NCBI GenBank assembly: GCA_029931535.1 | Contig: JAQPZY010001560.1 | Span: 3,782,001-3,846,000, forward strand | Source of the DNA: Margaritifera margaritifera | Lineage: Eukaryota > Mollusca > Bivalvia > Unionida > Margaritiferidae | Direction of reading: 5' to 3' | DNA: 64,000 bases | Part shown: positions 36,871 through 50,450 of the stretch, piece after piece | Numbering within the stretch: the stretch's first letter is position 1 | Layout of the letters: the number at the start of each line of letters is the position of its first letter | The notes under the pieces: model-generated | Told to the model about the DNA's origin: nothing | The model's database searches: none | What the model saw: the letters and a program-made list of their open reading frames with translations, nothing else | Translations under genes and position numbers: made by a program

Positions 36871-37791
36871 ATGGCTTTAAATTTACTTTTATGGAATGTC
36901 AGAGGCATAATGTCATCGACAATATGTCTCGGCAATTTATTGGATCAGTATGATGGTGACATTGCATTCATAAATGAACACAAGCTTCGTCCACAAAATG
37001 CATCGTTTATGGATTCCATACATTCCAAATATGCAACTTTTACCTGTTGCCAGGAGACATCAGATCCCTTCGGGCCAATCAAATGTGGCAAATCAGGGGT
37101 CTCAATTATGTTTAAAAAACAACTGGAACAACAAATTGTACCAGTGGAAAACATAAACTACAGAATTATAGGTGCAAAGCTTGTTGGTCTCTCTCACAAA
37201 CCTCTGTACTTAATCTGTGTCTACATGCCCTCAGAGAACGATATTAAGCACTACCGTGAAATAATTGAGATTCTTGATGACTTGTACGAGCACCTCTCGG
37301 AAGAGGGGCATGTCATTATTGCAGGTGACATGAACACAAGTTTGATAGACTGCTCTAGAGTTAACGCCCGTAAATGTAAAGAATTAAAGGACTTCGTGGG
37401 CCGAAATCAGATAAAGGCAATAAATACTGCACCAAACTGTATCGGTCCAAAATATTCATATGCCCCTTTTCAAGCCATGCTCGATTACATATTGACTGAC
37501 AGCATCGTTAGTTCCAATGTTAAACGTTGTGAAATAATCCAGGAAGGTAAAATTTCTACATCAGACCACTTACCTGTATTCTGTTCAGTTCCGATCCAAA
37601 ACAATATAATCCCAAAGGTATCGAAACTGCACGACCTAACGGCATGGCACAAAGTCGGCAGCGAGATTGGTCACTATCAAAACGCACTAGCACGTAACTT
37701 ACAAGACCGCCTAACAAGAGAGATTAACGGTCCGCACGATATAGACCGACTGTGCACTGATATAACTGAATGCATGCTACAAGCTGCATGA
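36871..37791 (+). pseudogene. LINE copy 3: endonuclease domain
   Basis: Catalytic motifs are intact and the terminal TGA is the same as in copies 1 and 2. Private changes are Asn to Ser in KVG(N/S)EIG and Val to Leu in ECM(V/L)QAA. Confidence 0.9.
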
Positions 37792-39402
37792 GACGCTCTT
37801 CCCATTAAGCGTTTTAACCCACACACAAAGCCATACTGGAATGAAACATTAAGCGGAGTCATAAAATAGAACGTGAAGCGCGCATAGTCTGGGTGAAACA
37901 AGGCAGGCCAAGAGGCTTGCAGCACGAAACATATACTCTATATAAAAAAGCAAAGCGTGAATTCAGGAACGCTCAACGAATAGCTAGTGAATCTTTTTTG
38001 AATAACTCCCAGAATGAAATTCAAGAAGCGGCCAAATGCGATTTACGCCTTTTTTGGCATCTAATTAAAAAGAGCAAACCGAACAAACACAAATCTTGTG
38101 TTGAAATTTGTTATGGTGGTAAGACCTATTCTGACCCACCTTCGGTAGCTGGTGCTTTTGCAGATTTTTTTTCTGAATTGTACACACCGAAAGATTATGA
38201 TATTTATGACAAAGACTTTTATAACTCAGTAGAGAAAACAATCTGTGATCTCAAACATTATTCTAAGAAGCACGTACATAGACAAGAAACTTTAGATGAT
38301 GAAATCTCTGAGCAAGAACTATGCAGCACACTTCGTACATTAAAAAAGTCGAAAGCTTCAAGTCATGATCACCTTCAAAATGAGCACCTTATCTATGGTG
38401 GTCCTCAGCTAAATAAAACAATCTTAAAATTGTTCAACACGATATTAAAGTATGAATATATACCAAGTACATGGAGAAGAGGTCTTACCGTGCCCATCTA
38501 CAAAGGTAATGGGAAAAGCAGAGCTGATCCCGATAGTTATCGGCCAATATCCTTGTTACCAGTGCTGTACAAATTATTTGAAAAAATTATGCAAGCAAAA
38601 ATTAATAACTTCTTGGTGACGAAGGAAACCATATTCCCTAATTCACAACAACAAGGCTTTCAAAAGAATCTAAGCTGCCTCATGGCCTCTTTTAATCTTC
38701 AAGAGGTCATTAATTATAACTCTGACTGTGGTAGCCCTAGCTATGCTGCCTTTCTCGATACTCAAAAAGCCTTTGACACTGTTTGGCACGCTGCTCTACT
38801 CTTGAAACTATATAATTTGGGAATTCGGGGGAAAATCGAGAATAATAGGGAATACATATCAAAGTGTACAAAGTGCAGTCGTAGTTAGCAAATACCAGTC
38901 TAGATGGTTCGATATCAAGCGAGGCGTTAGACAAGGAGGTGTCCTGTCCTCATTTTTGTATCTGGTATTTATAGACGAGTTGCTACAGCACTTAGTAAAA
39001 AGCACACTGGGATGTAAAATTGGAAGTTTAGAGTGCTGCTGCCCTATGCTTGCAGATGACCTCACGTGCCTGTCAAATTCTCCAGATAACTTAGCTAAAA
39101 TGCTAGATATTGTTCTCAAATATTCTAAAAAATGGAACTACAAACTAAACTCTACAAAGTCATATATTATAATATTTGGCAAGAGAAGAAATTCTAACTA
39201 TAAGCTGTCTCTAACACTTGACGAAGAAATAATTACTGAAACTGACTCCGTCACTCACCTAGGAATACTACAGGATAGATCACATTGTTCCATCAACCGC
39301 ACCCGCAACGCTTGCAGAAGAGCAAGGCACGTCTTTTTTGGTCTTGCAAACGTTGGGATGGGTACTCCAAACCTAAACCCCAAAACATCCGCGAGTTTAT
39401 AG
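37792..39402 (+). pseudogene. LINE copy 3: reverse transcriptase domain
   Basis: Two frameshifts (about 37865 and about 38830) and the TAG at 39400-39402 as in the other copies. The RT boxes are kept. Gln to His change near the end (RRAR(Q/H)VFFG). Confidence 0.9.
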
Positions 39403-39411
39403 AAGAAAATC

Positions 39412-39775
39412 GTGATTCCAACCTTACTATATGGCTGCGAACTTTGGAATGAGCTTCAAAAATGTGATCTACTGGAGCTCAACAAGTTGCAACATTTTAC
39501 AGCAAAAAGAATTCAGGGATTTCCTGAACAAACGCAGTCAGATATGTGTGAGTCAATGCTGGGACTAATAAGAATCACAACCGAAATTGATCAATGTAAA
39601 CTTCTCTTCCTAGGTAAACTCTGCACCCTGTCCAATAACACCATCTCCAAACAAATATTCCTCATACGTCTTCACATGTATTTTGATAGCACCCAATCTG
39701 TACAATCAGGTTTTATTCCAGATATTTGGAATTTACTTCAGAAGTGTGAGCTTACAGATTTCCTCCTGAACTTCA
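39412..39775 (+). pseudogene. LINE copy 3: C-terminal region, 3'-truncated
   Basis: Identical layout to copies 1 and 2, with truncation at the same base. Confidence 0.85.
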
Positions 39776-40668
39776 TTATGTTATGATCTTGCAATACCAG
39801 TTATGCTTATGTTATGATCTTGCAATACCAGGTATCCTTATGTTATGATCTTGCATTACCAGGTATCCTTATGTTATGATCTTGCAATACAAGTTATGCT
39901 TATGTTATGATCTTGCAATACCAGTTATGCTTATGTTATGATCTTGCATTACCAGGTATCCTTATGTTATGATCTTGCAATACCAGTTATGCTTATGTTA
40001 TGATCTTGCAATACCAGTTATCCTTATGTTATGATCTTGCATTACCAGGTATCGTTATGTTATGATCTTGCAATACCAGTGATGCTTATTTTATGATCTT
40101 GCAGTACCATGTATCCTTATGTTGTGATCTTGCATTACCAGGTGCAACACTGCCTTATGCTATCGGCATGCAATACTGGTTGCTCTTATGTTATGATCTT
40201 GGAATACCAGGTTTCCTTATGATCTTGGAATACTAGGTGCACGTGTGTTATTATCTTGCATTATTAGGTGCACTTATTTTATGATCTTGCAATACCAGGT
40301 GTGCTTGCATTATGATCTTACAGTACCAGGTACAGTTATGTTATCATTTTATAATACCAGGTATGCTTATGTTATGATCTTGCAATACGAGCTGCATTTA
40401 TTTTATGAATTTAGTATTGCCAGGTATCCTTATGTTATGATCGTGCAGGTGTACTTAGATAATGATCTTTCAATACCAGTTGCACTTATGTTATGATCTT
40501 GTAATATAAGGTGGGCTTATGTTATGATCTTGGAATACCAGGTACACTTATCTTGCATTATCAGGTATCCTGATGTTGTGATCTTGCAGTACCAGTTGAA
40601 CTTATGTTATGGTCATGCAGTACTGTGCATCCCTATGTCATAATCTTGGAATGCCAGGTGAACTTATT
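39776..40668 (+). repeat. 31-bp minisatellite, right edge
   Basis: The first 365 bp repeat the ordered variants seen after copies 1 and 2, up to about 40142. After that the units become strongly diverged and irregular. That point marks the right break of the higher-order repeat, and the end near 40668 marks the array border. Confidence 0.92.
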
Positions 40669-41696
40669 GGCTTTTACATGTAAATGTGCTCTTTAAAGGT
40701 TTTGCTGTTTTAGGTCCAATTTAGATGGAGGTATTTCCCTAGTTTGTCCAGTTTAAAAAGAAAAACTATAGAAGATTCCAGTAACATGTATGGAGTAGGG
40801 ACCATTCAACCTATTCTGATGCAATTTGATGTGTACATTGTCTCATAGACCTAAATGTGCCTTTTTGGGTTTCGTCTCATCAACTCCATTTTGGATAGAG
40901 TTATGTCCTTTGGCAATTAACTAAATATCTTCACATGGAATGTAGTTTGTAACCAGCATAGGTAAAAAAACAAACCACTATTGAACATGTTCTGATGCAA
41001 TTTGGTATGAACATTGTTTTGTAGACTTCTATATGCCTTTTATATGTTTTGTCTTGTTTAGAAGAGTTGTGCCCCTGATTGTTCTTCCTCCCAAGTTTCT
41101 ACGAGGTAACTTCACCAAAATTTGTTTCATTTCAGCCAAGTCTGGCATGAAGCTTTAGATGGATGAGACCTTAATTGAATTGATTTCCAGAGTTCCATAG
41201 TATCATTTACAAGAGTTCAGGCCCCTGATATCCTGTCATCCTGACATGGGTTGCAGTAGCATAATTGTAATCTTTGTTGGATTTCAACCAAATTGGGTTT
41301 GCTGTTATATACTGATGAGAACTTGAGAAAGATTGATTTCCAGTGTTATGTGATGTCATTTACAGGAGTTATTGTCACTGGTTGCCTTTCCTCCCAAGTT
41401 TGCTTTTCACAGTATAACTTTGCTAAGGAATGTTTCAAGTTATCATGCACTTCTGCATTGATGAGGTTTTAAATGAGTTGGATTTCTAGGATTTCATGTC
41501 ATCATTTGGAAGAGCTATGCCTCTGAATGCCCATTTTCTCCTAACCTTTAGTATTATAACAGAAGTTCTTCTGTTTAAGACCTTGCTGAGCAAATTATAG
41601 TGAGTGGTACTCTTTATTATGCAGCCATCGCTAATAGTTCTAGTTCTAAATTGATACCCTCTGCTGCAAAAATTGTATCATTGTTTTTCATTACAG

Positions 41697-41786
41697 CTTA
41701 CAGCCAAAGAAAATAAACAGGTTTTAGAAGATAAAACCAAATTGACAGAGCACTTCATTGTCGCCCTTCCACAGTTATTGCTCAAG
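41697..41786 (+). CDS. STAG: STAG cohesin subunit, exon f
   Basis: Thirty codons with phase 0 at both ends; acceptor TTTTTCATTACAG and donor GTAGGA. It encodes LTAKENKQVLEDKTKLTEHF, then IVALPQLLLK. The family has LTAKEKK.QLDD(R/K)TK.TE.F..ALPQLL.K. It is the first exon after the minisatellite intron and joins exon e in frame (ANRK + LTAK), so no exon is missing inside the repeat array. Confidence 0.94.
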
Positions 41787-42350
41787 GTAGGAGCTTCATC
41801 AATTTAATCTCTGTGGGTAATCAGTTTATTCGGAGCATCAAATGTCCCATATTTTTCAACATTTTGTTTTTGACAACCCTGTATTTTCCTATATTTTTCA
41901 GAACTATATTTCAAATATGTGGGTAAGCAAGAAATACAAAACAGAAAGAAAAGTGTAAGAGAAGTGTATCATACATTGTATTTTCTGTTTTCAAAGGTAT
42001 TAATTATATTATTTTTTAATTTCTATGCACGTTTCTTTATGTATTTTATTTCTTCCAGGTGTGGCACCCCGGGCCCAGCCCAGAAACTAGCCAGTTTATG
42101 TTGTTTTATATTTCATTAGATTAAAAATAAAAATGTTTGGATACTTTATTATCACTGCTGCTAATAATAATAAAAATAAATGCCCATGATAATATCAAAG
42201 AACATAAGCTGTATGTATTCACACAAATAGTTTCAGGACATGTTGTGTTTAGAATTGTGTAGCCCTTAACCACCATGTACCTATTGAAATATTTTGGAGC
42301 ATTGTGGATGTTATAAGCTTTACACAAAGTTTTCTTGCATCCAGCGCTTC

Positions 42351-43676
<1,326 letters not shown>

Positions 43677-44549
43677 GTTGCTTCAAACAAATCGAGATTT
43701 CTCACTTCATTTGAAACATTTTTTTAAACCTAGGAGTGATGTGTTCATCCTATGGCAGTGATATTTACAGCAAAATAAAAAGAATGTGTTGTATTTTTGA
43801 CCTGTAATTTAGGTTACTATACCTATTGAAAAGTAAACAAACCCTTCTGAAAATAGGTCAAAGAACCAAATTTAATGAACACTGGTTGAATGAAACAGAT
43901 GAAAATGGAAATTAAGTGAAATTGTGGTCTGCAAATGATAGCAACACGTATTATGCACCATCTGCAAAACTCGAATAAAGTGTGACAATAGTGGATTTAA
44001 ATTCTCCAACATGCCAAGGAAAATCTTTATAAGAAACTAAGTAAATTCATTCTATCTCAAAGCCAAATCAAATGAACTTTCAGAGCACTTTTGACTAAAG
44101 GTAAAGAAGGGGTGAAAGGGCAGGACCGTCAAATGAAAATGGGAACAGCATATGAAAAAGCTGGACTATTAGTTTTAACCTACACATTACTAGCAGAATT
44201 ACTGTAGAATGTTCTGGAAGGTTTCAGACTATGAGAACACAGACACTCTCCTGGAGGCAGAGACCCTCTTCAGAGGGCTCATTATCTCTGTCACATCTGC
44301 TCATGGCCCATCAAAACTGGCAAGGAAGAGCATTCATCCTGATTGCCCTTCGGGGCAGTCAGCGAAGTTCGTTTAATATATGTAGGCACAGTCAAAGAAG
44401 CGACCCTAATTTCAGCCTCCTCCTTGCTTTTCAGGCCCAGGGAGGAAGTTTGTGGGGCCTTCTCCCTTTTCTAAGGAAGGAGGGGGGCAGCCTAAGTGAC
44501 TCGCTCCCTCTCCTGTGCTGCATCCCTCTTCCATCAGTTCCCGTAGATA

Positions 44550-45400
44550 CCAAGCTAACCCTCTTTTCAGAAGTTTGGTCGAGCATAACGGACAATGGTT
44601 GGTTCCTCTCATAAATGGAGAATACCTGCTTCAGTTTTGGGAACATCCTCCTCTGGCAAGAACCCCCATACGGTTCCACAAATCAAATCTGGTGTGGTTA
44701 AAGGAGGTGTACTCTCTTCTGCAGAAGGGCACAGTAGAGAGAGTGTTAAACAACCAGTCTCTGGCCTTCTACTCCTGGATTTTCCTGGTACCCAGAAATG
44801 GTGGGAATTTTTGGCTAATTATCTACCTTTCCACCTTGAACCATTCAAGATCGGGACCACACTCTTGGTCAAGAATGCCTTAAGGCCCGGTGACTGGGCA
44901 GTCTCGATCGAGCTTCAGTATTCATACCTTCACATCAAAGGAAGTATTCCGGTTTTGCTACGACATGGAGGTGTTCCAATTTCACTCGGCTTTTTGGTCA
45001 AGCCTTCACACCCAGAGCTTTGACCAGAGTAACGGAAGTAGTCACCATCCATCTAAAGTCACTGGGAATCCCTATCCTCCAGTATTTTGACGACTGGTTG
45101 ATCCACAATGGCCTCTTAGGGTCCCTCACACAAGATATGTCCCACTGCTGGTGCATATATGACCCAGCTGGGACTGATTCCAAACCTAGAGAAATCAGAA
45201 CTAGTTCAATTCAAGGATTTTGTATATGTGGGGATGAATTTCCTCATCAACAGTGGATTAATCCATGCCTCATGGGACAGAAACGACAGAATCCTAGCCC
45301 TGTTGGAGGCAATGAGAACCAAGACCTATATCTCTTCTGGGGACCGCATCTTGTTCAGTTAGGAAAATTGCATTTGCACCCCTCCAGTTTCTCCTGGTGA
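44550..45400 (+). pseudogene. DIRS reverse transcriptase (element 2)
   Basis: Pieces in three frames give the DIRS RT order: EVYSLLQKGTVERV, AFYSWIFLVPRNGG, LRPGDWAVSIEL (family PGDW..SIDL), ILQYFDDWLIHNG with both catalytic Asp codons at 45089-45094, and LIPNLEKSEL...FVYVGMNF. At least two frame changes (near 44880 and 45150-45200). The active-site Asp pair survives, unlike the element at 5895-8640. Confidence 0.78.
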
Positions 45401-45519
45401 ACTGGAAACCACACCCCCTGTCAGCTCAGATTTCTCTAGAACCAGATTTTCACCACCACATGAGTTTGGTGGGCAATATTGAAACCAGTATCTGGCCATA
45501 GTCCCCATGCACGTCCCTG

Positions 45520-46119
45520 AACCCCACCCCTATCTGTTCATGGACACGTCAGATTCTGGGTGGGGCACTCACATGGGGCCAGAAGGATTAGTTCTTCAGG
45601 GTTCGTGGTCCTGGGAAGAATCTACCTCCTCCTCCTCCCTCCCTCTCCCCCCCCTGCCAACATTAACAATTTGGAAATGAGGGCAGTATTTCAAGTCCTA
45701 TAGGGGTGTATTGACAAAATAAGGAGTTGCTGTGTGATAGTCTCCTCCAACAACACATCGGTGGTAGTGTACCTTAGGCAACAATGTGGTACATATGCAC
45801 CTTCTCTTTGTGTGGAGGTTTGGAACCTTCGCTGGGCAACCTTGGTGGGATCACAACCCGAGTTCATCACATCTCTGGCAGGAAGAATATTCTGGCAGAC
45901 AGTCTGTCCAGGAAAGGCAAGATAGTCATCACAGAGTGGGCGCTGCACCAATGCGTGGTGGACTCCCTGTTCAGACTGAGGGAGACCACTAGTGGACTTC
46001 TTGTGACAAAATTGAACAACAAGCTCCCCTTTTATGTCTCCCTAGATCCCGATCATAGAGCCAGGGCAGTGGATGCCTTCAGCCTGAAGTGGGATTGCCT
46101 GTTCGCTTATGCCTTCTGA
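45520..46119 (+). pseudogene. DIRS RNase H and connector (element 2)
   Basis: It begins YLFMDTSDSGWGTHMG (RNase H first Asp) near 45535. In the frame of 45784-46119 it continues with ITTRVHHISGRKNILADSLS (the H.SG..N..AD.LSR signature), then EWALHQCVVDSLF and KLPFYVSLDPDHRARAVDAF. The frame changes at least once near 45690-45790. Confidence 0.75.
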
Positions 46120-46319
46120 CCCTTCAGGTCGATTCTGCAAGTGCTTGAAAAAATCCAAACCTCCATGGGGAATGATCGTGGTTCAATGATCTTCTTGACC
46201 TGCTGATAGATCAGCCCAGGTCATTACCTCAGAGTAGGGACCTTCCGTCTCAGCACAGGGGTTCTCTCCTACACAACAGTCCACAGATTCTCCACCTTCA
46301 CGCTTGGCTCATCTCAAGC

Positions 46320-47251
46320 GATCCATCCACAGGGATGAGTTTTCGAGCAAAGTTGTTGCGTGCATCATTCAGGCCAGGAGAAGCTCTATGTTCAAGGTCT
46401 ATGATAACAAGTGGAGAATCTTTTACAATTTGGTGTAGTAAGAAACACATTTTTCCTAGCTGTCCCTCTTTGAGTGCACTAACTGATTTTCTTTTCTTTT
46501 TTAAAAGAAACAATGCTTGGCTTCTACTATCAAGGGCTATCTAACACACTTAAGTTTTCTACAGGCCTGGCCGTTGATTCGGATTCTGATATTGCTGACC
46601 TTGTAAGGTATTTTGAACTGGAGAGACTGGTGCCACAATGCAACCTCTCATTTGTCTTAAGATCTTTAACTTAATCCCCCCTGTGAGCCTTTGGGTGAAG
46701 CTTTCTTTGAGAATTTTTTGCTCAAGATCGTTTTGTTGCTGTCCTTAGCGTCCACAAGATGAAGGAATGAGCTTCATGCTGTATCTATTGAATAAGGTTG
46801 TCTGAGGTTAAGTGGCAATTCTGAGTTGGTATCTCTCCTTTGCCAAGCAGGTTTCTTGGCCAAAAACCAACTACCTTTGGTAGCACCACTTCCAATAGAG
46901 ACCCCTGATCTTAGTTATATCTGTGCTTGGGATAATCAAGATTGACTTTTAGGCCTAGATAAGGCATTAAGATTCACTTTGGCCACTTCTAACAAGAAAA
47001 GAAAGGATAGGAAACATCATTTCCTCCCCTTAAGGGTCTATGCAGACATTTTGGTTTACACTGTTTCTAGGTGGATTGTGAAAATGATCAAGAGGGTTTA
47101 TCAGTTCCTTACCTCGAGGTATCTTTCATTCATGAGGATTAAAGCCCATGAGGTCCGAGCCATTGCTACCTCATGGGCCTTTCTAACACATTTGTCATTT
47201 GAGGATGTTTTGACAGATTTCTTACACCCACCCGGCTCTGATGTCGCATAG
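46320..47251 (+). pseudogene. DIRS tyrosine recombinase (element 2)
   Basis: The region includes KWRIFYNWCSKKHIFPSCPS and LSALTDFLFFFK (N-terminal domain) near 46410-46500, a 'RNELHAVSIE' box near 46765-46790 with the first catalytic Arg, 'QAGFLAKNQLP' near 46846-46880, and finally RIKAHEVRAIATSWAFLTHL (47131-47190), where HEVR is the HxxR box. The frame ends at TAG (47249-47251) before any FYLRD-type box, so I cannot see the catalytic Tyr. Several stops occur upstream. Confidence 0.72.
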
Positions 47252-47865
47252 GTAGTCTTGTCGTAAAATAAAGGGTGATGACTACTGTGCATGGGCCAGT
47301 GATGTAGGGAGCAGACTGAGTCTCTGTTCTCATAGTTTGAAACCTTCCAGAGCATTCTGGGACAGTTCATTTATGGGAGGATGAATTTTTATTAAATGGA
47401 CGAGGGTAATTTTGTCACAGAATAGGTAAGGTATGCAATAGCGACAGTTAAGTACTACATCATTAAAATTAGTTTCACCCCCAAAATTACTAAATGCTGT
47501 TTTGGCCCTATTGTCCATTGAATCACCATATGAAAAAATACAATATGTAGTTAATGGAGCTCATATAATATGGTTGTATATACAGAGCTTCACCTTTAGT
47601 GTAAGAAATGACAATCTCAATTGAAAATGGGATTATGCTGTGAATTAAATCGCATGTGCCAACTGTTTCTAGTGTAAAATGTTATGTATACTTGTTATTA
47701 AAAGTGTGGATGTGACTTTCTAGATGCCACATTCCGATTCTTAAGGTTGCCAGAGAGTGACCAGTTAACAAGTTTCACTTGCCAATTATGAATTCTTTTT
47801 TGCAAATGTGACCATTTAACACAGAGCTTGGAGTTCCAATTTGTTAAATTTTATGTATTTAAAAA

Positions 47866-48236
47866 CTGAAATTTTGATACAGTTCTCACTCATTATAATG
47901 CTGTGAAATTTTGATACAGTTCTCACTCATTATAATGCTGTGAAATTTTGATACAGTTCTCCCAGATCATAATGCTGTGAAATTTTGATACAGTTCTCCC
48001 AGATCATAATGCTGTGAAATTTTGAGACAGTTCTCCCAGATCATAATGCTGTAAAATTTTGATACAGTTCTCCCACATTATAATGCTGTGAAATTTTGAT
48101 ACAGTTCTCCCAGATCATAATGCTGTGAAATTTTGATACAGTTCTCCCAGATCATAATGCTGTGAAATTTTGATACAGTTCTCCCACATTATAATGCTGT
48201 GAAATTTTGATACAGTTCTCCCACATTATAATGCTG
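47866..48236. repeat. 37-bp minisatellite
   Basis: Ten direct units containing GTGAAATTTTGATACAGTTC and a variable CCCAGATCA/CCCACATTA part. The sub-types are ordered, suggesting local duplication of small blocks. Confidence 0.95.
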
Positions 48237-48693
48237 TCCAGTATACTGCGTCACAGTGAGGCCACCTTATAATTAAGTACATGATACATACAATTTTAAT
48301 ATCACTTAATAAAATGGGATTCATTACCATAATTTCCTTCTAACAGGAATTGTTATAAGGTAGGGCATTCTAGTGAGGGAGTGCTGTACTTTATTCACTC
48401 AATTAGCCCTTTGTAAATGTAATTGGATTATTTTATCATGATATAACATCACTATACATGATAAACTAGTTCTTATAATTAAAATATATTTTTACCCTTA
48501 TTTGTCTGTAAAGGGCCAGTGCATATTGTTTGGAGGGATATTTTTTTTACAACTAAAGACATGAATAGACTCAGGTAGAAGCACATTTCTTTGGTAATTT
48601 TGAACATTTTTAATGCATGAGTGTAATGCAGACCCCCCCCCAGTTGATTTAGCATTCTGAAAGATTGTCATCACAGAATCTGATTTATTTCAG

Positions 48694-48783
48694 TATCTGA
48701 TGGACCCAGAGAAAGTGGCCAATCTTCTGCATATTCCACTGTACTTTGATTTGGAAATGTATACAGCTGGAAGACAAGAGAAG
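48694..48783 (+). CDS. STAG: STAG cohesin subunit, exon g
   Basis: Thirty codons in phase 0; acceptor GATTTATTTCAG and donor GTGATT. It reads [20 protein letters not shown], then [10 protein letters not shown]. The family has YS.D.EKV.NLL..PQYFDLEIYTTGRLEK, so this is an unambiguous match. It is the same length as the exon before it. The intron upstream contains the hAT-like and DIRS elements. Confidence 0.95.
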
Positions 48784-48860
48784 GTGATTTGAAATGTCAT
48801 TTCTACATTAACAATAACAGTTGTTCCTTAACTTTACATTTGAAAATCTTTACAGTAATT

Positions 48861-49059
48861 TACCCTATGTACTCATGCATAAGTAAGATCCAACTGGAAG
48901 TTGCATTGACCCAGATCTTCCATCGCATAATGCACTGGCATATTTGGGTCTATGCAGTTTGTTAGGAGTGATCATGTTCTGCCGGCGCATGATGCAATAT
49001 CAGATCAAGGTCTATGTTGTTTGCAGTATGACTCTACTTATACTCAAATATGTATGGTA
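48861..49059. mobile_element. Foldback MITE, copy 3
   Basis: The left end TACCCTATGTACTCATGCAT and the right end CTCAAATATGTATGGTA form an imperfect inverted repeat. Inside, 'CATTGACCCAGATCTTCC' faces 'CAGATCAAGGTCTATGTTG' in inverted orientation. No coding capacity. Confidence 0.75.
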
Positions 49060-49090
49060 GTACACTGATTAAAGGCAGAGGTTCAAAACT

Positions 49091-49459
49091 GGTGAGTTGC
49101 AAGAAAGGGTTAGTAACATATGTTATTCATGGACTTGGATTTGTGGAGTAGGTGAGTTGCAAGAAAGGGTTGGGTAGCATATGTTATTCATGGACTTGGA
49201 TTTGTGGAGTAGGTGAGTTGCAAGAAAGGGTTGGGTAGCATATGTTATTCATGGACTTGGATTTGTGGAGTAGGTGAGTTGCAAGAAAGGGTTAGGTAGC
49301 ATATGTTATTCATGGACTTGGATTTGTGGAGTAGGTGAGTTGCAAGAAAGGGTTAGGTAGCATATGTTATTCATGGACTTGGATTTGTGGAGTAGGTGAG
49401 TTGAAAGAAAGAATTAGGTAGCATATGTTATTCATGGACTTGGATTTGTGGAGTAGGTG
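49091..49459. repeat. 61-bp minisatellite
   Basis: Six direct units starting GGTGAGTTGC at 49091, 49151, 49212, 49273, 49334 and 49395, the first one base shorter. Units contain CATATGTTATTCATGGACTT. Each junction reads GTAGGTGAGT, a good 5' splice-site consensus. Confidence 0.95.
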
Positions 49460-50179
49460 GAAATAAGTTATTTAGCAATTTCAAACAAGGTGTGGATAAC
49501 ACAACATCTATTGGCCAGTTATGTTGTGTAGTGAACAGAGCTCTAGATATGTAGTTTGCATATTTTATACAAACAAAATGGACTAGAAAAACAAAAAATC
49601 TTCAATGCGTGCAAATTATCCAGAGCAATTGAATTTTAAACATTTAGTTCTGTTGTCAACACATTGCTATCATATCAAGTTCAGGATGTTCACTGTACAT
49701 TTAAAATAATAGTACTTGATCATTAGTGAACACCAATTCAAAGAGAGCCATATGATTGAACGTACCCATAATTTGTCATGGTCACTAAGCTGTTTGAAAC
49801 ATTATAAAAAGGCACGATTAATGTCTTGGTGATTAAGACTATGTGGTTTTTTTTTTATAGTGTTCACAAAATGCCCCATAGAATTTCTAAAAATGTAATT
49901 AGTTCTAAACCAGGGAGTAAAATACTAAATTTATTACAATCTTATCTAGAGTTCTGAATGAATAGTAGGTTAATTAGCCACCCGTCTACAGCCAGTTAAC
50001 AGTGGCAGGTGATCTATCAGGTGTTAAACTTGTCAGTCATCTGAACTCGATTAGGAGGAACTTTCCTTGAAGAAAGCTAAATTCAGACTGAAGAAAAGGG
50101 TAAGCTGCTCCCTTTTATAGTGGGGCCTCTTTAATTATTGGTCAGAAATAAAGTTGAATCATCTTGAATTTTGGGCTGT

Positions 50180-50450
50180 GTATTGTAGTGATGTTATCGT
50201 GAGCCTCAAGGAGTATCATGATGTCTCTTTATAATATCATCACAATGATATCACAATATTTATGCTCTAAAGATGTGCCAGGTCAAGTGTCAAGGCCAAG
50301 TTTTCAGGTCATGGGACATTGCCAATAGACTGTTGCTAGTTATATCTGACAAACATGTATCGATTGAAATGTAGTAATACTGAAGACACCGCTTAATAAT
50401 GTAAACATGCTACTCTTTATTAGTGCTCTGTATTGCAGTGAATTGTAAGG
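50180..50450. repeat. Dispersed repeat, copy 3 (without tandem core)
   Basis: It matches the outer modules of 11530-12740 ('GTAGTGATGTTA...GTGAGCC', 'GCCAAGTTTTCAG...', 'TATTGCAGTGAATTG') but lacks the roughly 800-bp tandem core between them. Confidence 0.65.

Larger units (their letters stand above)
36790..39775 (+). mobile_element. Non-LTR retrotransposon (LINE) copy 3
   Basis: 2986 bp with the same junctions as copy 2 (TTATGTTATA at 36780-36789, TTATGTTATG at 39776-39785) and the same four lesions. Private changes include Pro to Ser in KSKA(P/S)SHDH and TGSF to MASF in the RT, and Lys to Glu in the C-terminal part. Confidence 0.92.
21343..41696. other. STAG intron, exons e-f (minisatellite intron)
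   Basis: A 20.4-kb intron, by far the largest in the window. From left to right it holds two foldback MITEs, an (AT)n tract and then the 31-bp minisatellite with its MITE and three LINE copies (22750-40668). The last kilobase (40669-41696) is AT-rich, ordinary intron sequence. All of it would be in the STAG primary transcript, in the sense of the LINE open frames. Confidence 0.85.
44201..47366 (+). mobile_element. DIRS-type retrotransposon with inverted termini
   Basis: The left end (44201-44249) and the right end (about 47315-47366) are inverted copies: TCTGGAAGGTTTCAGACTAT at the left and ATAGTTTGAAACCTTCCAGA at the right, extending outward to ACTGTAG/GGGACAGT. Between them lie RT, RNase H and tyrosine recombinase regions in DIRS order. 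At 3.2 kb it is shorter than typical 5-6 kb DIRS elements, because gag is mostly missing. Many stops and frameshifts. Confidence 0.8.
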
